DNA from: Treponema bryantii
Lineage (GTDB): Bacteria; Spirochaetota; Spirochaetia; Treponematales; Treponemataceae
Assembly (NCBI RefSeq): GCF_900113965.1
Contig: NZ_FORI01000005.1
Location: forward strand, 1-64,000
Reading direction: 5' to 3'
Length of the DNA: 64,000 bases
The position numbers and the translations under genes are program-made. How positions within the stretch are numbered: position 1 is the first letter of the stretch; each line of letters opens with the position of its first letter. Of the stretch, positions 32,526 to 42,225 are shown piece by piece. A model generated the notes under the pieces. The model worked only from the letters and a program-made list of their open reading frames with translations. It was not told the DNA's origin and did not search any database.

Positions 32526-33782
32526 ATGGCACAACGCAGAGTTGTTGTAACAGGATTGGGTTGCGTTTCTTCAGTTGGAAACGATGTTAAAACTGCCTGG
32601 GAAAACGTTAAAAACGGTAAAAGTGGAATCACAAAAATCACACTTTTCGACGCTTCTCAACACCAGGTTCAGATTGCAGGCGAAGTTAAAGATTTTGATA
32701 TAAACAATTACGGTGTAGACCGCAAGCTGGCTCGCAAAATGAGCCGTATGAGCAAGTTCCTTCTTGGAGCAAGTATCGAAGCAGCAAACGACGCAGGTCT
32801 TACTCCAGAAAATCTTAAAGATGAAAAAGCAGGAATTGTAACAGGCGTTGGAATTGGTCTTTCTGATGACCTTGAAACTGCTTATAAAAAATATCTTGAT
32901 CCTGCAAGTGGTGTAAACCGCATTCCACCGCTCACAGCTCCTTTTGTTTTGAATAACGAAGCTTCTGCTGGCGTTGCAATGCACTTCCAGATTTTCGGAC
33001 CTTCATGGACTCTTTCTACTGCATGTGCTTCAGGAACCGATTCTCTTGGTCTTTCTCTTGATATGATTCGCAGCGGCCGCCTCGACGTTTGTTTTGCCGG
33101 CGGTGTTGATGCAAATATTACTGGTTTTAATATCGGATGTTATCAGGCACTTTCGGCTTTGACTAACAAGTTTAACGACACTCCGGAAAAGGCAAGCCGT
33201 CCGTTCGATAAGAACCGCAGCGGCTTTGTAATGGCTGAAGGTTCAGCAGTTTTAATTCTTGAAGAGTATGAGCATGCTAAGGCTCGCGGTGCAAAGATTT
33301 ATGCTGAAGTTGCTGGCTACGGTGCTTCTTCTGATGCTTACCATATTACCGCTCCTCGCGAGGATGGAAGCGGTGGTGCTCTTGCAATGAAGCGTGCTTT
33401 TGAAGATGCCGGCATGAAGCCATCTGATATTCAGTACTACAACGCACACGGAACTTCAACAAGTGCAAATGATACTGCTGAAACTGCTATGATTAAGAGC
33501 GTGTTCGGCGAAGATGCTAAGAAGCTTCACATCTCTTCTACTAAGAGTGAAATTGGTCACATGGTTGGTTCTGCAGGTTCTATTGAAGCAATTATGTGTA
33601 TCAAGGCAATGGAAGATAATTTTGTTCCGCCTACAATCAACCTGGATGAGCCAGACTTAGAGCATGGTTGCGACCTGGACTACACTCCTAACAAAGGTGT
33701 GTCTTGCCAGATTAATGCAGCTGCCAGTTGTTCTCTCGGATTTGGCGGACATAACGGCTGTATTATTCTGAAAAAAATATAA
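32526..33782 (+). CDS. fabF: 3-oxoacyl-ACP synthase II
   Basis: Condenses acyl chains with malonyl-ACP in fatty acid elongation. The 418 residues have the active Cys in STACASGTDSL near 167, HGTSTSANDTAET near 305, KSEIGHMVGSAG near 337, and the last Gly-rich block FGGHNG. I chose ATG 32526, with GAGG six bases before it, over the TTG at 32514 that contains this site. Confidence 0.96.
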   Translation: MAQRRVVVTGLGCVSSVGNDVKTAWENVKNGKSGITKITLFDASQHQVQIAGEVKDFDINNYGVDRKLARKMSRMSKFLLGASIEAANDAGLTPENLKDEKAGIVTGVGIGLSDDLETAYKKYLDPASGVNRIPPLTAPFVLNNEASAGVAMHFQIFGPSWTLSTACASGTDSLGLSLDMIRSGRLDVCFAGGVDANITGFNIGCYQALSALTNKFNDTPEKASRPFDKNRSGFVMAEGSAVLILEEYEHAKARGAKIYAEVAGYGASSDAYHITAPREDGSGGALAMKRAFEDAGMKPSDIQYYNAHGTSTSANDTAETAMIKSVFGEDAKKLHISSTKSEIGHMVGSAGSIEAIMCIKAMEDNFVPPTINLDEPDLEHGCDLDYTPNKGVSCQINAAASCSLGFGGHNGCIILKKI

Positions 33783-33793
33783 AAAAAGCCCGG

Positions 33794-33836
33794 GTCACTC
33801 CCGAACATGACTGTAAAAGTCGTGCTCGGGAGTGAC
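33794..33836 (+). terminator. Terminator-like palindrome after fabF
   Basis: GTCACTCCCGA..ACATGACT pairs with AGTCGTGCTCGGGAGTGAC around GTAA, followed by six A and TT. The repetitive look suggests an interspersed palindrome reused as a terminator. Confidence 0.55.
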
Positions 33837-33909
33837 AAAAAATTATTTGACTTCTATCCAAAATATAAGACAATTATTAATACAAATATATTTTCGGATG
33901 GAGGTCAAA

Positions 33910-34656
33910 ATGAAAGTATTTTCCAAGTTAAATCTACTTTTTATTTTCATTCTTTTTTCTTTCTTATTAATTTCTTGTAATGCAAATTCCAGATATAGTG
34001 TCGGCGATATTGTTCTGGATGACGGCACTGTTTTAGCTCCTTCGGATTTTGATGCTTATAAAGGTAATTCAAAACCGATGGCCGTAATTTTTTCTACAAG
34101 CGGCGGACATGAGGAAAAATCTTTCAGAGTATTAGGAGTTGGATTAAATCCTTCTGAGCCGCTTAAATTTACTCCTAAAACTTCAAAAGGATATATCACA
34201 AATATTCTTGCGAATCAAACTATTGTTGTTGCCCAGGAATATAGTATAGCTGAAGGCCAGTATAATAACGGCGGCTTTTTTGGTTTGATAGATGGTCGAA
34301 AATCCTGGAAGAATATTGGTCTTTATGATGATAATGCAAAAAAATCCTTTGCTGATTATCCGGCTTATGACTATGCAGTAAATTACGGAATAAATAATAA
34401 TCTTAAAAAATACAAAAATGGCTGGTATCTTCCAACCGCTTGTGAAGCTTATGAACTTGCAGAAACTCTTGAGACTGTTCAGCCTTCAGTAAAAAAATGT
34501 GGAGCGGCAGAGTTGAAGTCAATTATCTGGACTTCTTCACAAAACTATGGCGCACAGGAAAATGAGTTTGTAGTTGATTTGCATGATGCAAGCGTGGACG
34601 TCGGGTTCAAAGAAATGGAATACCCTGTCTATAGTATTTATTGCTTTGCGGATTAA
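33910..34656 (+). CDS. Lipoprotein with Lcl/DUF1566-like C-terminus
   Basis: A 248-residue lipoprotein: leader ending LLISC (Cys near 23). The C-terminal part GWYLPTACEAYELAETL..IWTSSQNYG resembles the Lcl or DUF1566 fold seen in surface proteins. GGAGG before ATG 33910 decides the start; the frame is open further upstream to 33832 but lacks a site. Followed 15 bp later by a much larger lipoprotein. Confidence 0.75.
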   Translation: MKVFSKLNLLFIFILFSFLLISCNANSRYSVGDIVLDDGTVLAPSDFDAYKGNSKPMAVIFSTSGGHEEKSFRVLGVGLNPSEPLKFTPKTSKGYITNILANQTIVVAQEYSIAEGQYNNGGFFGLIDGRKSWKNIGLYDDNAKKSFADYPAYDYAVNYGINNNLKKYKNGWYLPTACEAYELAETLETVQPSVKKCGAAELKSIIWTSSQNYGAQENEFVVDLHDASVDVGFKEMEYPVYSIYCFAD

Positions 34657-34671
34657 GGGAGGAGGAAGCTT

Positions 34672-37329
34672 ATGAGAAAGCACTGTTTGTTTCTTTTCTT
34701 TGTGTCAGTTTTATTTTTTAGTTGTGATTTATGGGTTGGATTACCTGATCGTGATGATGATGTCTCTGCTCTTGCCTCTGTTAAAAGTATCCGTTCAATA
34801 ATGAACCGTTCTGATGTAGAGAGAATGATGTTTATGGGCGGCTCAATGTTGTATAGCTCTAAAGATTCTAATGCAAATCAACTTGCAAAGGGTGTTATAG
34901 TTTCCGTTCGCATTGGTGAGGTTGAAAAGTATGATCTTGGAAATGGGGAATATGGATATAGAAATTCAAAACTCAACTACGAACTTGGTTTTATAGAGAT
35001 AGATTCAATCTCCATATCAGGAATTACATTCAGCTATTACAAGTTTCCTGCTAATGGATCTGGTCATTATGTTTCTGCTGGTGTATTTACCCTTGAAGCT
35101 GGTGATACAGCAGATTTGAATGGAGATGGTTTTGCCGATATTAAATATTCAAAACCAGATGCGGGTCGTAATGGATATAAGGAAAATATGTGGCTTACTT
35201 TTTTAAGTGATGTTGAAAGAGCAAACTCTTCTACAATGTTCTCTGTTATCCCAATTCAGTATTCCAGAGGTGTATATCCAAATGGACTTCTTGGTATAAA
35301 TCCAGATGGTCAGTTTATTATTAATAAGTATGACGTAGGTACTAACAACCGTTCGTTAGTATCAGATATTTCGTATGGAGATTATGTCCTTGATACAGAG
35401 GAGAATACTATAGCTAGATTTATTGGAGGAAATAGAAGTTCTCGTTCTGCAGCCCGAAGTATTATAGATGGTGAGTTGGAAGAAGTGGAACAGATTTCTT
35501 CTAATTCTACACCAGAGGAATTCGAATTTAAGGCAAATGAATTTACTGATGAGTTTAATATTAATACTCTGCTTTCTGTTATGCCTTCAAGTATTGTAAA
35601 GGAAAACTATTCTGGACGCAGTATTGCTGAAAATGTTGATTATTTGAATCGCTTGATTCGTGAATCATCTTTCCTTGAAAGGCTTGTAGCTGATAATTCT
35701 GGCCAGGCTGTAGATGAAATTCGTAATGAATTACTAGGAGCACCAATTGCGGGTGAGGTTGAAAGAGTTCTTTTTTGTCGGCATGCCTTGGCTCTTGTTT
35801 ACCCAGACAGCTGTCCTGATGTGAATCTTTTTTCTCAGACTTTGAGTAATATAATTCCATGGCTTTACATTGATTTTGGAGATGTAATTCAGCAGGCTAC
35901 TCAAGAAGATGAAGAAGCTGAAAGAACTGCCGCAAGATCTGTAGTAAGAAGCGTTTCGCCAGCCCCAGCGCCTGTTCCGGCACCAGTTCCAACTTCCGGC
36001 AGGCCAACAAATGGTGGCCTTAGTGATGGAAGAGAACAAGATTATGAAATAGGTGATTTGAACCTTCCATCCTGGTCAGATAATTTGGAAATCAGAAGCT
36101 ATCAGAGAGAAGCTGCGCTAAAACATGCAAAAGAAAGAGAAACAAAAGTAGATTCTTACGTAGACTATGAGATAAAGCGAGATGCAATTGAGAAGTATTT
36201 CTCTCAGCTTTACAGTTATAATTTTGCACCATTGCTTGCAACCCTTACAGGACAGCAGTGGATTAAGGATATCGTTAAAAGCACAAAGACAGACTTAAGC
36301 ATTGGAATTGGTGGTGGAATTAGTTTTGCAAATTCCAATCCTAGTGTAAATATTAAGATGGGAGTTTTGATTAAGTTTGAGCTTGAGAATAAAATTACTT
36401 TCAATGTTTCTTCAACATCCTTTTTTGCCGATAGTGCTCCGGAAAAGAAAAGCGTAAGAGAACTTCAGGAAAAGTTTAATAAGAAATTCCCAGACGGACA
36501 TTACAGCACAGAAGAGGTAAAAGACTATCTTGATACAATGAGCAAGATGGACCTTAAGGATGAGCTTGGACTTGACAGCTGGGTATTTGATGCTTCTGAT
36601 AAACTTCAAAAATCATCTTATAAAAATGGTATCAGGCCTTCAAAAGATGCTAAGGCTACTCACCAGCGTATACAGCCGGTTCCTGCATTGCCGCTTGTGC
36701 TTACCATTGATGCCCGTTTTGATATTTTGTTTAAGACTGCTGCCGTGGTTGAACTTGATAACCTTTCAGTATGTGGAATCTACATGACTGTGTTTGATTG
36801 TAAGGCTGGCATTAACTGGGGCTTTAGAAAGAAGTATTCAGGTATTCCAGATCCGACAACTTTCTATTGTAATACTTATGCATCAGCAGAAACTATCAGC
36901 GAGAATGCGGGCTTTGCGGGAATTACAAGTCGAGACCCTAAGCAGTTCAAGATTGGTGGAGGCGTAAAGTTTACAATTGTACCAACAGCTGAGTTCCGTT
37001 TGGGAGGCGGAATCGGTTATGACGTTCTTGGTGCAGGGGCTGATGTTACTTTAGGTGGAAAAGTTGATTTCTTTGCTCCTCTTAGTGCTTATTTAGGATT
37101 GGCTTATACATTACTTCTGGATCCGGTAATCATTCTTGATATGGATATGGATGCAGGCTTCAGTTACAGTGGGGACGTTCAGTTCTGTCTGGATCCGCCG
37201 CTGCTTTCAAAGAAGTACTGGAATTATGATATTCCAGGATTAAAAGACCAGAAGGTATGGCAGATTTTCCGATTAAGGCTTGAGAATGGTGAAATTGTAA
37301 AGAGTGAAGGACCGAAACTGAAGGGGTGA
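34672..37329 (+). CDS. Large lipoprotein of unknown function
   Basis: 885 residues with a lipoprotein leader ending LFFSC (Cys near 18). I recognise no domain in the first 400 residues, which contain an EF-hand-like calcium-type motif DLNGDGFADIKY near 148. A Pro/Ala-rich linker (PAPAPVPAPVP, near 432-442) leads to a helical stretch and a Gly-rich, strand-rich last third (LGGGIGYDVLGAGADVTLGGKVDFFAPLSAYLGLAY), which looks like a barrel or a beta-sandwich. GGGAGGAGG lies before the ATG. Base use resembles its neighbours. Probably outer-surface and cotranscribed with the lipoprotein before it. Confidence 0.65.
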   Translation: MRKHCLFLFFVSVLFFSCDLWVGLPDRDDDVSALASVKSIRSIMNRSDVERMMFMGGSMLYSSKDSNANQLAKGVIVSVRIGEVEKYDLGNGEYGYRNSKLNYELGFIEIDSISISGITFSYYKFPANGSGHYVSAGVFTLEAGDTADLNGDGFADIKYSKPDAGRNGYKENMWLTFLSDVERANSSTMFSVIPIQYSRGVYPNGLLGINPDGQFIINKYDVGTNNRSLVSDISYGDYVLDTEENTIARFIGGNRSSRSAARSIIDGELEEVEQISSNSTPEEFEFKANEFTDEFNINTLLSVMPSSIVKENYSGRSIAENVDYLNRLIRESSFLERLVADNSGQAVDEIRNELLGAPIAGEVERVLFCRHALALVYPDSCPDVNLFSQTLSNIIPWLYIDFGDVIQQATQEDEEAERTAARSVVRSVSPAPAPVPAPVPTSGRPTNGGLSDGREQDYEIGDLNLPSWSDNLEIRSYQREAALKHAKERETKVDSYVDYEIKRDAIEKYFSQLYSYNFAPLLATLTGQQWIKDIVKSTKTDLSIGIGGGISFANSNPSVNIKMGVLIKFELENKITFNVSSTSFFADSAPEKKSVRELQEKFNKKFPDGHYSTEEVKDYLDTMSKMDLKDELGLDSWVFDASDKLQKSSYKNGIRPSKDAKATHQRIQPVPALPLVLTIDARFDILFKTAAVVELDNLSVCGIYMTVFDCKAGINWGFRKKYSGIPDPTTFYCNTYASAETISENAGFAGITSRDPKQFKIGGGVKFTIVPTAEFRLGGGIGYDVLGAGADVTLGGKVDFFAPLSAYLGLAYTLLLDPVIILDMDMDAGFSYSGDVQFCLDPPLLSKKYWNYDIPGLKDQKVWQIFRLRLENGEIVKSEGPKLKG

Positions 37330-37442
37330 CAGGGCATCCTTGTTTTAAATGACATTTTTTGATAAAATGTAATAATAAACTTGGAAAAAGGTCGACCGCC
37401 TGCTACACATTGTCGCCTGCGGCCGGCACAGGAGATATTTTT

Positions 37443-38696
37443 ATGATTATAAAACCAATGGTTCGTTCAAACATGTGTCTTAACGCTCATCCTCTTGGAT
37501 GCGCTAAGGAAGTTGAAAATCAGATTGCTTATGTAAAAGCACAGAAAGCAAAGCGCGGAACAAAGAACTTGAAAGAGGGCGGAAAGGGGCCGAAATTTGT
37601 TCTTGTTCTCGGCTGTTCTACAGGTTACGGACTTGCTTCACGCATTTCTGCAGCTTTTGAATATGGTGCAGACACAATCGGTGTTTCTTTTGAAAAGGCC
37701 GGAACAGAAACTAAGGGTGGTACTCCAGGCTGGTATAACAACCTCGCATTTGACCGCGCTGCTAAGGCAGAAGGCTTGTTCACAGAAACTTTCTCTGCAG
37801 ATGCTTTCAGTCACGAAACACGCAAAATGATTATTGATGAAGCAAAGAAGGCTGGAAAGAAGTTCGACCTTATCGTTTACTCACTTGCTTCTCCTGTTCG
37901 CTCTGACCCGGATAAGATTGACCCTAACAGCGAAACTGGTGCTCACGTACTTTATAAATCAGTTATTAAGCCTATTGGTAAAACATACGCAGGTCTTGGA
38001 ATTGATATTCTTACAGACACTCTCAAGGAGTCTGCTGCAGAACCTGCAAATGAAGAAGAAATTGCAAACACTGTAAAGGTAATGGGTGGTGAAGACTGGC
38101 AGCTTTGGATTGACCAGCTTTCTGCTGCAGGCGTTCTTGCTGAAGGTTGCCGTACAGTTGCTTATTCGTACATCGGACCAGAGTTGAGCCATGCTATTTA
38201 CCGCGACGGTACTATTGGACAGGCTAAAAAGCACCTTGAAGCTACAGCACATGCACTTAACGAAAAACTCGCTAAGGAACTCGGTGGTGCTGCTTACGTT
38301 TCAGTAAACAAGGGACTTGTAACACGTTCTTCTGCTGTTATCCCTATCATTTCACTTTATCTTTCTATCCTCTTCAAGGTTATGAAGGAAAAGGGAACTC
38401 ACGAAGGCTGTATCGAACAGATGGAACGCCTTTTCGCTGAGCGCCTTTACACTGGTGATAACAATGCTGCAGGCAAGGTTCCTGTTGATGAAGAAAACCG
38501 CATCCGCGTTGATGACTGGGAAATGCAGGCAGATGTTCAGGCTGAAGTTGATAAGCTTATGGCTAAGGTAAACAACGACAACATCAAGGAAATCTGCGAC
38601 CTCGCAGGTTACAAGCACGACTTCTACGCAACAAACGGTTTCGATGTAGAAGGAATTGACTACACAGCTGATGTTGCAAGAATGGACCAGATTTAA
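37443..38696 (+). CDS. fabV: Trans-2-enoyl-CoA/ACP reductase (FabV/Ter)
   Basis: NADH-dependent reduction of crotonyl-CoA or longer enoyl groups, irreversible in practice. The 417 residues are closely alike T. denticola Ter (397): IKPMVRSNMCLNAHPLGC at the start, cofactor loop GCSTGYGLASR near 58, YSLASPVRSDP near 140, and the active Tyr in YSYIGPE near 240. I chose ATG 37443 because AGGAGA lies before it. Compared with Ter it has insertions near PDKIDPNSETG. No other butyrate gene lies next to it, so its role may be in membrane lipid synthesis with FabF at 32.5 kb. Confidence 0.96.
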   Translation: MIIKPMVRSNMCLNAHPLGCAKEVENQIAYVKAQKAKRGTKNLKEGGKGPKFVLVLGCSTGYGLASRISAAFEYGADTIGVSFEKAGTETKGGTPGWYNNLAFDRAAKAEGLFTETFSADAFSHETRKMIIDEAKKAGKKFDLIVYSLASPVRSDPDKIDPNSETGAHVLYKSVIKPIGKTYAGLGIDILTDTLKESAAEPANEEEIANTVKVMGGEDWQLWIDQLSAAGVLAEGCRTVAYSYIGPELSHAIYRDGTIGQAKKHLEATAHALNEKLAKELGGAAYVSVNKGLVTRSSAVIPIISLYLSILFKVMKEKGTHEGCIEQMERLFAERLYTGDNNAAGKVPVDEENRIRVDDWEMQADVQAEVDKLMAKVNNDNIKEICDLAGYKHDFYATNGFDVEGIDYTADVARMDQI

Positions 38697-38699
38697 TAG

Positions 38700-38720
38700 A
38701 TGCTGAAACAAGTTCAGCAT
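38700..38720. repeat. ATGCTGAA/TTCAGCAT palindrome
   Basis: Directly after the fabV stop codon, followed by GACG; same design as 25367-25387, with arms changed together. Confidence 0.6.
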
Positions 38721-38746
38721 GACGTTGCCTTATTAGGATGACGTAA

Positions 38747-38782
38747 AAAAGCCGCATTTCGCAAAAAACGAATGCGGCTTTT
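38747..38782. terminator. Shared terminator of fabV and the GH16 gene
   Basis: AAAAGCCGCATT.CG pairs with CGAATGCGGCTTTT around six A, with T runs on both strands, between two convergent genes. Confidence 0.8.
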
Positions 38783-38813
38783 ATTTTTCAGTTAATAATT
38801 TCTTATATTACTA

Positions 38814-40664
38814 TTATTTTTGATAAACTCGTACATAATCAATTGTCATTGTAGATTCTGTCCAGTTACCAATTGTACCACCAAGATTTCCGCCAACTGC
38901 AAGGTTTATAATAATGTAGAATGATTCATCGTATGGCCAGGCAGACTTACTATTATTAGAAGGTGTATAAGTTGCATCACTATCATAAGCGTTCTTTCCT
39001 AAAGTCCAATACGCAGGTTCGCCGTCATAATACCAGGTTATAGAATTTTCATCCCATTTAACTGCGTATGTATGCCATTCTCCAGCAATATCATCTAAAA
39101 CAGTACCAGCTGTATAAATTGGATTTCCACCACTACCGGCTTCACAATGTAAAGTTCCATAAACTTTATCAACACCCCAAATAGAAGTAGAACTTTCCAT
39201 AATGTCTATTTCACCACTCAAAGGCCAGCCTTGACCGTTATAAATATCATTATCAAGCATCCAGAAAGCAGGCCATACTCCACGTTCTACAGGAATTTTT
39301 GCACGCATTTCTATATAACCATGTTCCCACTGTCTTCCAGGAACATTTCTTGTTACAATACGGCCACTAGTATGTGTTGCATTATTGTCTGGACCAGTTT
39401 CTTTAATAGCTCTGATCTTTAATGTACCATTAGAAACCCAGGTATTATCTTTGTCATTATCACTATACCACTGAGTTTCACCGTTACCCCAGGCCCAGTT
39501 ATTAGGATTTGTACCATCAGAATTATTTGACTGACCTCTACCTATATCGTAGCCCCAGTTAGAGCTTAATGGTGTACCATCTGAATCACGCTCAGCATCT
39601 GTAAAATCATCCGCCCAAACAAGTGTATAATCTTCTAAGCCTGTAATATTAAGTGGAGTTCCAATTGCTTTTTTTGGTTCAGCACCAGCAGAGGCAGTTT
39701 CGTCATTCCAGGCTTCAGGTTCTTCCCCTGCAGGTATAATATAGATGTGATCTATATAGAAAATCTGATTTGACTCTGAAGAAAAGGCTATGCTGCTCAT
39801 AGAAGTTTCACCTGTCATAATTTTGAAAACTGAATACCAGTCCCATGAACCTGGCCACTTAACTGTCTGAGAAATATCTCCACCTTCTCCTGGATGATAT
39901 GCAAACTTAAAATTATTATTTGCGTATACACTTAAATAAATAATTGAAGAACGTGGAAAATCAAATGTTTGTGTTAAATTGCCCACAAATGCTCTAGCGT
40001 CACCAGTGCCTAATTCATATTTTTTAACAGTTTTTCCATCAACAGTTACATTTGTTAATGTTGCATTTCCCCATGTGGATCTATTATCAATCTTATCTAT
40101 TCCTTTCTCAGAATCAAAAATTATTAATGCATTATCTGGAATAGTAACTGTTTTACGAGTTGCTGGAACAGCTGGATTACTGGTTGGATTTGTACTACTA
40201 GAAGCTACAGGAGATGCTGAATCATCAGTTATAACCCCTTCCTCAGAACTACTAGCAGCTGTAACTGTAATGGTCTTACTCTTACTCTTTTTGCCAGCTT
40301 TAGCTGTAATTGTTACGTTACCGGTTTTTACACCAGTTACAATACCTTCATTACTTACTGTAGCAATCTTTGTGTTATTAGAAGACCAGGTAACTATTGC
40401 AGTAGAAGGAGTTACATTAGCTGTTAAAGTAATTGTACCGCCTACTGTTATTTCAGAAGCACCAGAAATAGATAAACTTGTTACCACAACTTCTGTGTCA
40501 GAAGGTTCTGTTTTAGGATCATCATTATTGCCATTGTTAGGGTTATCATTGTTTTCTGAATTTATTTCATCTGTAGTAGTCCATGAGATATCACAAGAAA
40601 TGTTTGTGAAAGAAATCAAAAGAGATGCAAAAATTAAAGTGAATAGTAATTTAAATTTTTTCAA
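38814..40664 (-). CDS. Secreted GH16 beta-glucanase lipoprotein with BIG2 domain
   Basis: Likely a surface endo-beta-1,3- or 1,3-1,4-glucanase. The leader MKKFKLLFTLIFASLLISFTNISC is a lipoprotein signal with Cys near 24. Then a Ser/Thr/Asn-rich linker, a bacterial Ig-like BIG2 domain (about 60-140, LSISGASEITVGGTITLTA), a beta-sandwich module that may bind sugar (about 175-300), and GH16 (about 340-617) with the catalytic EIDIME motif near 483. The start is TTG 40664, where GGAGG lies eight bases before. The ATG at 40685 also has a TATACT six bases before it and would add the acidic residues MKLEDKT to the leader. The catalytic domain and its order are clear; substrate is not. Confidence 0.88.
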   Translation of the reverse strand: MKKFKLLFTLIFASLLISFTNISCDISWTTTDEINSENNDNPNNGNNDDPKTEPSDTEVVVTSLSISGASEITVGGTITLTANVTPSTAIVTWSSNNTKIATVSNEGIVTGVKTGNVTITAKAGKKSKSKTITVTAASSSEEGVITDDSASPVASSSTNPTSNPAVPATRKTVTIPDNALIIFDSEKGIDKIDNRSTWGNATLTNVTVDGKTVKKYELGTGDARAFVGNLTQTFDFPRSSIIYLSVYANNNFKFAYHPGEGGDISQTVKWPGSWDWYSVFKIMTGETSMSSIAFSSESNQIFYIDHIYIIPAGEEPEAWNDETASAGAEPKKAIGTPLNITGLEDYTLVWADDFTDAERDSDGTPLSSNWGYDIGRGQSNNSDGTNPNNWAWGNGETQWYSDNDKDNTWVSNGTLKIRAIKETGPDNNATHTSGRIVTRNVPGRQWEHGYIEMRAKIPVERGVWPAFWMLDNDIYNGQGWPLSGEIDIMESSTSIWGVDKVYGTLHCEAGSGGNPIYTAGTVLDDIAGEWHTYAVKWDENSITWYYDGEPAYWTLGKNAYDSDATYTPSNNSKSAWPYDESFYIIINLAVGGNLGGTIGNWTESTMTIDYVRVYQK

Positions 40665-40840
40665 AGTTTTATCCTCCAGTTTCATGACTGTAGTATAAAC
40701 AGGGTGTTATAGATAGAAAAGTTTGATAATTTTCTAAATGGTGCAGAAATTTCGGTTATGGCGCATTATCTTTAGAATAAGTGTTATTGTCACATTTCTC
40801 GTTTTTTGATAATATCAATAAAAATTAATGGGAGTATCCA

Positions 40841-41767
40841 ATGCTTACTGGTCGTCATTTAATTCAGCCGGATGATCTTACGGTTGCTGAAATCGAGGAA
40901 ATTTGTTCTTTGGCTGAACAGATTATTGTTGATCCTAAATCATTTCAAGATGTGTGTCGCGGGAAAATTCTTGCGACACTTTTTTTTGAGCCGAGTACTA
41001 GAACTCGACTTTCTTTCGAAGCTGCGATGCTCCGTTTGGGTGGATCTGTAGAAGGATTTTCTGATGCAGATAACACTTCTTCTGTAAAGGGCGAAACACT
41101 CGCCGATACAATCCGTGTAGTTTCAAGCTACGCCGATGTAATTGCAATGCGAACTCCAAAAGAGGGTGCCGCACTGCTTGCAAGCAAATATTCTGCCTGC
41201 CCGATTATCAATGCTGGGGACGGTGGTCACTATCACCCAACCCAGACTCTTACCGATTTGGTAACTATCCGCCAGCTTTTGGGTGGTCTTGAAAATCATA
41301 CTGTTGGATTCTGCGGCGACCTTAAGTTTGGTCGTACAGTTCACTCACTTGCCGAAGCACTTCGCCACTTTAAGGGCAACCGCTTTATCTTTATCAGTCC
41401 TAAAGAGCTTTCTGTTCCAGATTATCTGATTACAAATGTGCTTGAGCCTGCCGGAATTAAATATGATATCGTAGAAAGTCTTGATGCTGTAATTGATCAG
41501 CTCGACATTCTTTATATGACTCGTGTTCAGAAGGAACGCTTCTTCAACGAGCAGGATTATATCCGCCTTAAGGACAGCTACATTCTCGATACAGAAAAGA
41601 TGAAGCTTGCCCGCAAGAATATGATTGTTCTGCACCCGCTTCCTCGTGTAAACGAAATTACTCCTGAGGTTGATAATGACCCTAGAGCCGCTTACTTTAA
41701 GCAGGTTAAGTATGGTATGTATGCACGTATGGCTTTGATTGCAAAAATCACCGGTGCAATTGACTAG
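40841..41767 (+). CDS. pyrB: Aspartate carbamoyltransferase, catalytic chain
   Basis: Condenses carbamoyl phosphate with aspartate to start pyrimidine synthesis. The 308 residues include the carbamoyl-phosphate site [13 protein letters not shown] (near 50), [11 protein letters not shown] and [15 protein letters not shown], and [14 protein letters not shown] precedes the ATG. pyrI follows after nine bases, so the pair forms the classical feedback-regulated ATCase. Confidence 0.97.
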   Translation: MLTGRHLIQPDDLTVAEIEEICSLAEQIIVDPKSFQDVCRGKILATLFFEPSTRTRLSFEAAMLRLGGSVEGFSDADNTSSVKGETLADTIRVVSSYADVIAMRTPKEGAALLASKYSACPIINAGDGGHYHPTQTLTDLVTIRQLLGGLENHTVGFCGDLKFGRTVHSLAEALRHFKGNRFIFISPKELSVPDYLITNVLEPAGIKYDIVESLDAVIDQLDILYMTRVQKERFFNEQDYIRLKDSYILDTEKMKLARKNMIVLHPLPRVNEITPEVDNDPRAAYFKQVKYGMYARMALIAKITGAID

Positions 41768-41776
41768 GAGGGGAAA

Positions 41777-42214
41777 ATGTTAAACGTAAATACAATTAAA
41801 AACGGACTTGTAATAGATCATATTCGTGCCGGCTCTGGCTGGGAAATCTACCAGTGGCTTGGTCTGGACAAAGCACCTTTTACTTCCTGCCTGATTCAGA
41901 ATGTTTCTTCTGAAAAGTCTGGAAAAAAGGATATCATCAAAATCGATAATATCATCAATATTGATTATTCGGTGCTTGGTTTTATTGATCCTTCAATCTG
42001 CGTAAATGTAATTGAAAACGAGAAGATTGTCCGCAAAATCAACATGGAACTTCCTAGCCGCGTACAGGGAGTTTTCAAATGCAAGAACCCTCGCTGCATT
42101 ACTCAGACTGAACATTACGTAAAACCAACCTTCCTTCTTACAGATAAATCAAAGGGCGTTTACCGCTGCGAATACTGCGACACACTTTACCTTGCAGGAA
42201 GCGAGAATAAATAG
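41777..42214 (+). CDS. pyrI: Aspartate carbamoyltransferase, regulatory chain
   Basis: 145-residue regulatory subunit. An N-terminal nucleotide-binding domain (NTIKNGLVIDHIRAGSG) is followed by a zinc domain with CKNPRC and CEYC, the four Cys that hold the contact to PyrB. Suggests ATP/CTP control. GGAGGGG before the ATG. Confidence 0.96.
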   Translation: MLNVNTIKNGLVIDHIRAGSGWEIYQWLGLDKAPFTSCLIQNVSSEKSGKKDIIKIDNIINIDYSVLGFIDPSICVNVIENEKIVRKINMELPSRVQGVFKCKNPRCITQTEHYVKPTFLLTDKSKGVYRCEYCDTLYLAGSENK

Positions 42215-42225
42215 GGATTTGAATT

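Noticed and set aside
39979-40698. 239-codon frame antisense to the GH16 lipoprotein
   Set aside because: A Val/Leu-rich shadow caused by Thr/Asn-rich codons of the opposite gene.
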